A stretch of 7,058 bases of DNA, from positions 1 through 7,058 of the forward strand of contig JAHFCA010000074.1 of the NCBI GenBank assembly GCA_023249715.1, read 5' to 3'. Below are positions 5,775 through 7,058 of this stretch, piece after piece. Each line of letters opens with the position of its first letter. Within the stretch, counting starts at the first letter, position 1. The notes beneath the pieces are model-generated. The model was given only the letters and a program-made list of their open reading frames with translations. It did not search any database and was not told the origin of the DNA. Origin of the DNA: Elusimicrobiota bacterium (GTDB lineage Bacteria > Elusimicrobiota > Elusimicrobia > 2-02-FULL-39-32). The translations under genes were made by a program, and so were the position numbers.

Positions 5775-6419
5775 TTAGCGCTGAGCGTCTTGAGGATTGG
5801 GCCAGGGCGAAACTTTATTCCCTAAGGCCGCTACCGCTTGTTGGGATTCCGGAACTAAATGGACTCGCAAAGCTTTCTCTACAAGCTCTCCGGCTTTTCT
5901 CTCCAGAAATGTTTGGGCCGCTGCCTGAGGATCTAAGGTGAGGGAACGTATTTGGTAGAGCGCTTCCCCTACCCATAAATTTTCACCTCTAGAATCTACA
6001 AGTATCATATTGAGTTGTATTTTTTTAGAGACCCAAAAACCAATGTTCACCTCGTTAAATTCTTCTATTGTAGAATAGAGAACCCCTTGCACTCCCAACC
6101 CTTTACACAGCTGAGCCGCTCGATAGGCTTTGAGCTGGCCGCCGTCGGTAATTCCCATTTTTTGCAAAGCGGCGTCTTGCGCCTTATTAGCCAGAGCATA
6201 ATAGCCTCTCGAAGTCAGAGCTATCCCCACTGCTCGTTGAATCACTTCACTAGCGGAAAGATCGTTGGAATGATTGTCGGGAGGAAGTATGGCAATTAAA
6301 TCCGGGACTTGAGTTCCGGGCTTGGAAGAGATCAGAGTTCCCTTAACTTTAGGAATACCGCAACCACCTAAAAAGAGAAGAGCTAAAAATAAGACAAATT
6401 GAGTTGATTTTCGTATCAT
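5775..6419 (-). CDS. Lipoprotein of the GNA1162 / DUF799 type
   Basis: A 214-residue precursor. Residues 1-20 are a lipoprotein signal (Arg3, Lys4, hydrophobic core, lipobox LGGC with Cys20); Gly follows the Cys, so by the E. coli Lol rule it would go to the outer membrane. The mature part opens with VPDLIAILPPDNHSNDLSAS, then a predicted helix and LTSRGYYALANK, a pattern I associate with the GNA1162-like family (DUF799), known from a Neisseria lipoprotein encoded beside a CsgG homologue. Further on are LGVQGVLYSTIEEF and IQLNMILVDSRGENLWVGEA, consistent with an alpha/beta fold like that of TolB-N/CsgG. The C-terminus (SQQAVAALGNKVSPWPNPQDAQR region) looks disordered. Its ATG directly follows the upstream gene's TAA, and its ribosome site lies inside that gene. 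Exact role unknown; an envelope or secretion-complex function is inferred from context. Confidence 0.8.
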   Translation of the reverse strand: MIRKSTQFVLFLALLFLGGCGIPKVKGTLISSKPGTQVPDLIAILPPDNHSNDLSASEVIQRAVGIALTSRGYYALANKAQDAALQKMGITDGGQLKAYRAAQLCKGLGVQGVLYSTIEEFNEVNIGFWVSKKIQLNMILVDSRGENLWVGEALYQIRSLTLDPQAAAQTFLERKAGELVEKALRVHLVPESQQAVAALGNKVSPWPNPQDAQR

Positions 6420-7007
6420 TTAGGGGACCTCCTGGGCAAATCGGCTCACAATTTTTTTCATGGGCTCATTCCATGGAGTAAAATTTAATCCTCTCCCCGC
6501 CGTGGCGCTGGCAGCGACAATCACTTTCCCCGTTTTTGTATCTAACATTCGCACGCTAATAGAAAAAACAGGGTGGAACTGCATCCCTGCCACTTCCCCT
6601 AAGAATACCGCATCCGCTCCCAAATTTCTCGCAATCTCCACCGCTTGAGGGATCGTATATCCTGTGGTTTGGAAAGAGGCCTGCCGTAGCATCGATTTAT
6701 TGGGGTCATACCCTTCAAAGCCAGCCTCTTTTAAAGCTGCCATAATTTTATCCTGAGGGATAAACTGATAGCGGCTCGCAAGAACAGGTTCCGCATGCTC
6801 TAAGAATTTTAGAGTTAACATGCCCGCTCTAGGCACAGAAGTATCATCGCTGGCGCGTAAATTCGCATCTTGAAATGGGAAAACCGCAATTTTTTTTGTC
6901 GCCTTCGCTAAGGTGGCTTCTCTTATGAATAAATTAGATTTAGGGGCGCAAGCGGCTATCGCTATCACAAACCCCAAGAAAAGTAATCGAAATTTCTTAT
7001 TGTTCAT
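6420..7007 (-). CDS. CsgG / TolB-N-like lipoprotein
   Basis: A 195-residue precursor with a lipoprotein signal peptide: NNKKFR, a hydrophobic stretch, and the lipobox AIAAC with Cys20 followed by Ala, predicting outer-membrane anchoring. The mature part begins a CsgG/TolB-N-like alpha/beta domain: KKIAVFPFQDAN (38-49), a helix with LTLKFLEHAEPVLASRY, QFIPQDKIMAAL, then EIARNLGADAVFLGEV and a final strand pair with SVRMLDTKTGKVIVAAS ending TAGRG. At under 200 residues it is shorter than E. coli CsgG (277) and lacks obvious membrane-spanning pore segments, so it is probably an accessory or scaffold lipoprotein. A LpoB-like peptidoglycan-synthase activator, which shares this fold, is an alternative. 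The ATG has a strong AAGGAGGG (7012-7019) five bases upstream. It is first of a visible two-gene unit with the GNA1162-like gene; a promoter, if any, lies beyond the window. Confidence 0.75.
   Translation of the reverse strand: MNNKKFRLLFLGFVIAIAACAPKSNLFIREATLAKATKKIAVFPFQDANLRASDDTSVPRAGMLTLKFLEHAEPVLASRYQFIPQDKIMAALKEAGFEGYDPNKSMLRQASFQTTGYTIPQAVEIARNLGADAVFLGEVAGMQFHPVFSISVRMLDTKTGKVIVAASATAGRGLNFTPWNEPMKKIVSRFAQEVP
6427..6433 (-). promoter_or_regulatory. Ribosome-binding site of the GNA1162-like gene, inside the upstream coding sequence
   Basis: Minus-strand AGGAGGT ends seven bases before the ATG at 6419 and also encodes part of the final Gln-Glu-Val-Pro codons of the CsgG-like gene. 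With the TAA directly touching the ATG, it fixes the start and indicates coupled translation of the two lipoproteins. Confidence 0.8.
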
Positions 7008-7058
7008 GAATCCCTCCTTTTAGTTCCCCATACGGCACAAGTCGCCAGGTCCAGGGGA

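Noticed and set aside
5753..5941. Small plus-strand frame after the transketolase operon
   Set aside because: It lies antisense to the GNA1162-like gene, starts inside the terminator hairpin and has no ribosome site.
7020..7058. Possible end of another minus-strand gene stopping at TAA 7022-7020
   Set aside because: Only about 12 codons are visible before the right edge (ending Cys-Arg-Met-Gly-Asn), too few to separate a real upstream gene from chance.

Overview
The window is dense, ordinary-looking bacterial chromosome of moderate G+C (judged by eye, not counted). It holds seven protein genes plus one long minus-strand gene that runs off the left edge. Two lipoproteins with classic lipoboxes, neither with Asp after the Cys, point to a diderm bacterium. 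The split transketolase, the compact overlapping operons and the unusual RecJ suggest an uncultured or candidate-phylum lineage (Omnitrophota-like groups come to mind), but no rRNA or marker gene is present and I would not assign a phylum.

Layout. Minus strand, 3388 down to 1: deoB (phosphopentomutase), deoA (thymidine/pyrimidine-nucleoside phosphorylase) and the 5' part of recJ, joined by a 19-nt and a 4-nt overlap and so almost certainly one transcript. Plus strand, 3494-3853: a small secreted protein of unknown function behind a good sigma-70-type promoter. Plus strand, 3913-5749: transketolase encoded as separate N- and C-terminal subunits one base apart, with their own promoter just after the small gene. 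At 5748-5774 a perfect 11-bp hairpin with T-runs on both sides separates the convergent transcripts. Minus strand, 7007 down to 5775: two abutting lipoprotein genes, a CsgG/TolB-N-like one followed by a GNA1162/DUF799-like one.

How they fit together. DeoA releases deoxyribose-1-phosphate from pyrimidine deoxynucleosides and DeoB converts it to the 5-phosphate; transketolase next door handles pentose phosphates. RecJ releases mononucleotides from single-stranded DNA, so its place at the end of the deo operon is at least metabolically coherent. The lipoprotein pair looks like an envelope module related to the Neisseria GNA1162 gene cluster.

The most unusual item is RecJ: after motifs I-III of its DHH phosphoesterase domain the reading frame passes, without a break, into a DnaQ/epsilon-type DEDD exonuclease domain that continues to the window edge. 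This implies a two-nuclease RecJ with an exonuclease inserted inside the DHH domain. Other points are a DeoA with Ala at a normally Ser phosphate-contact position, a terminator built from a GGTGCCAGACACC-type palindrome, and a deoB GTG start with a strong Shine-Dalgarno sequence at the wrong distance. No tRNA, rRNA, CRISPR array, insertion sequence or phage gene was seen.
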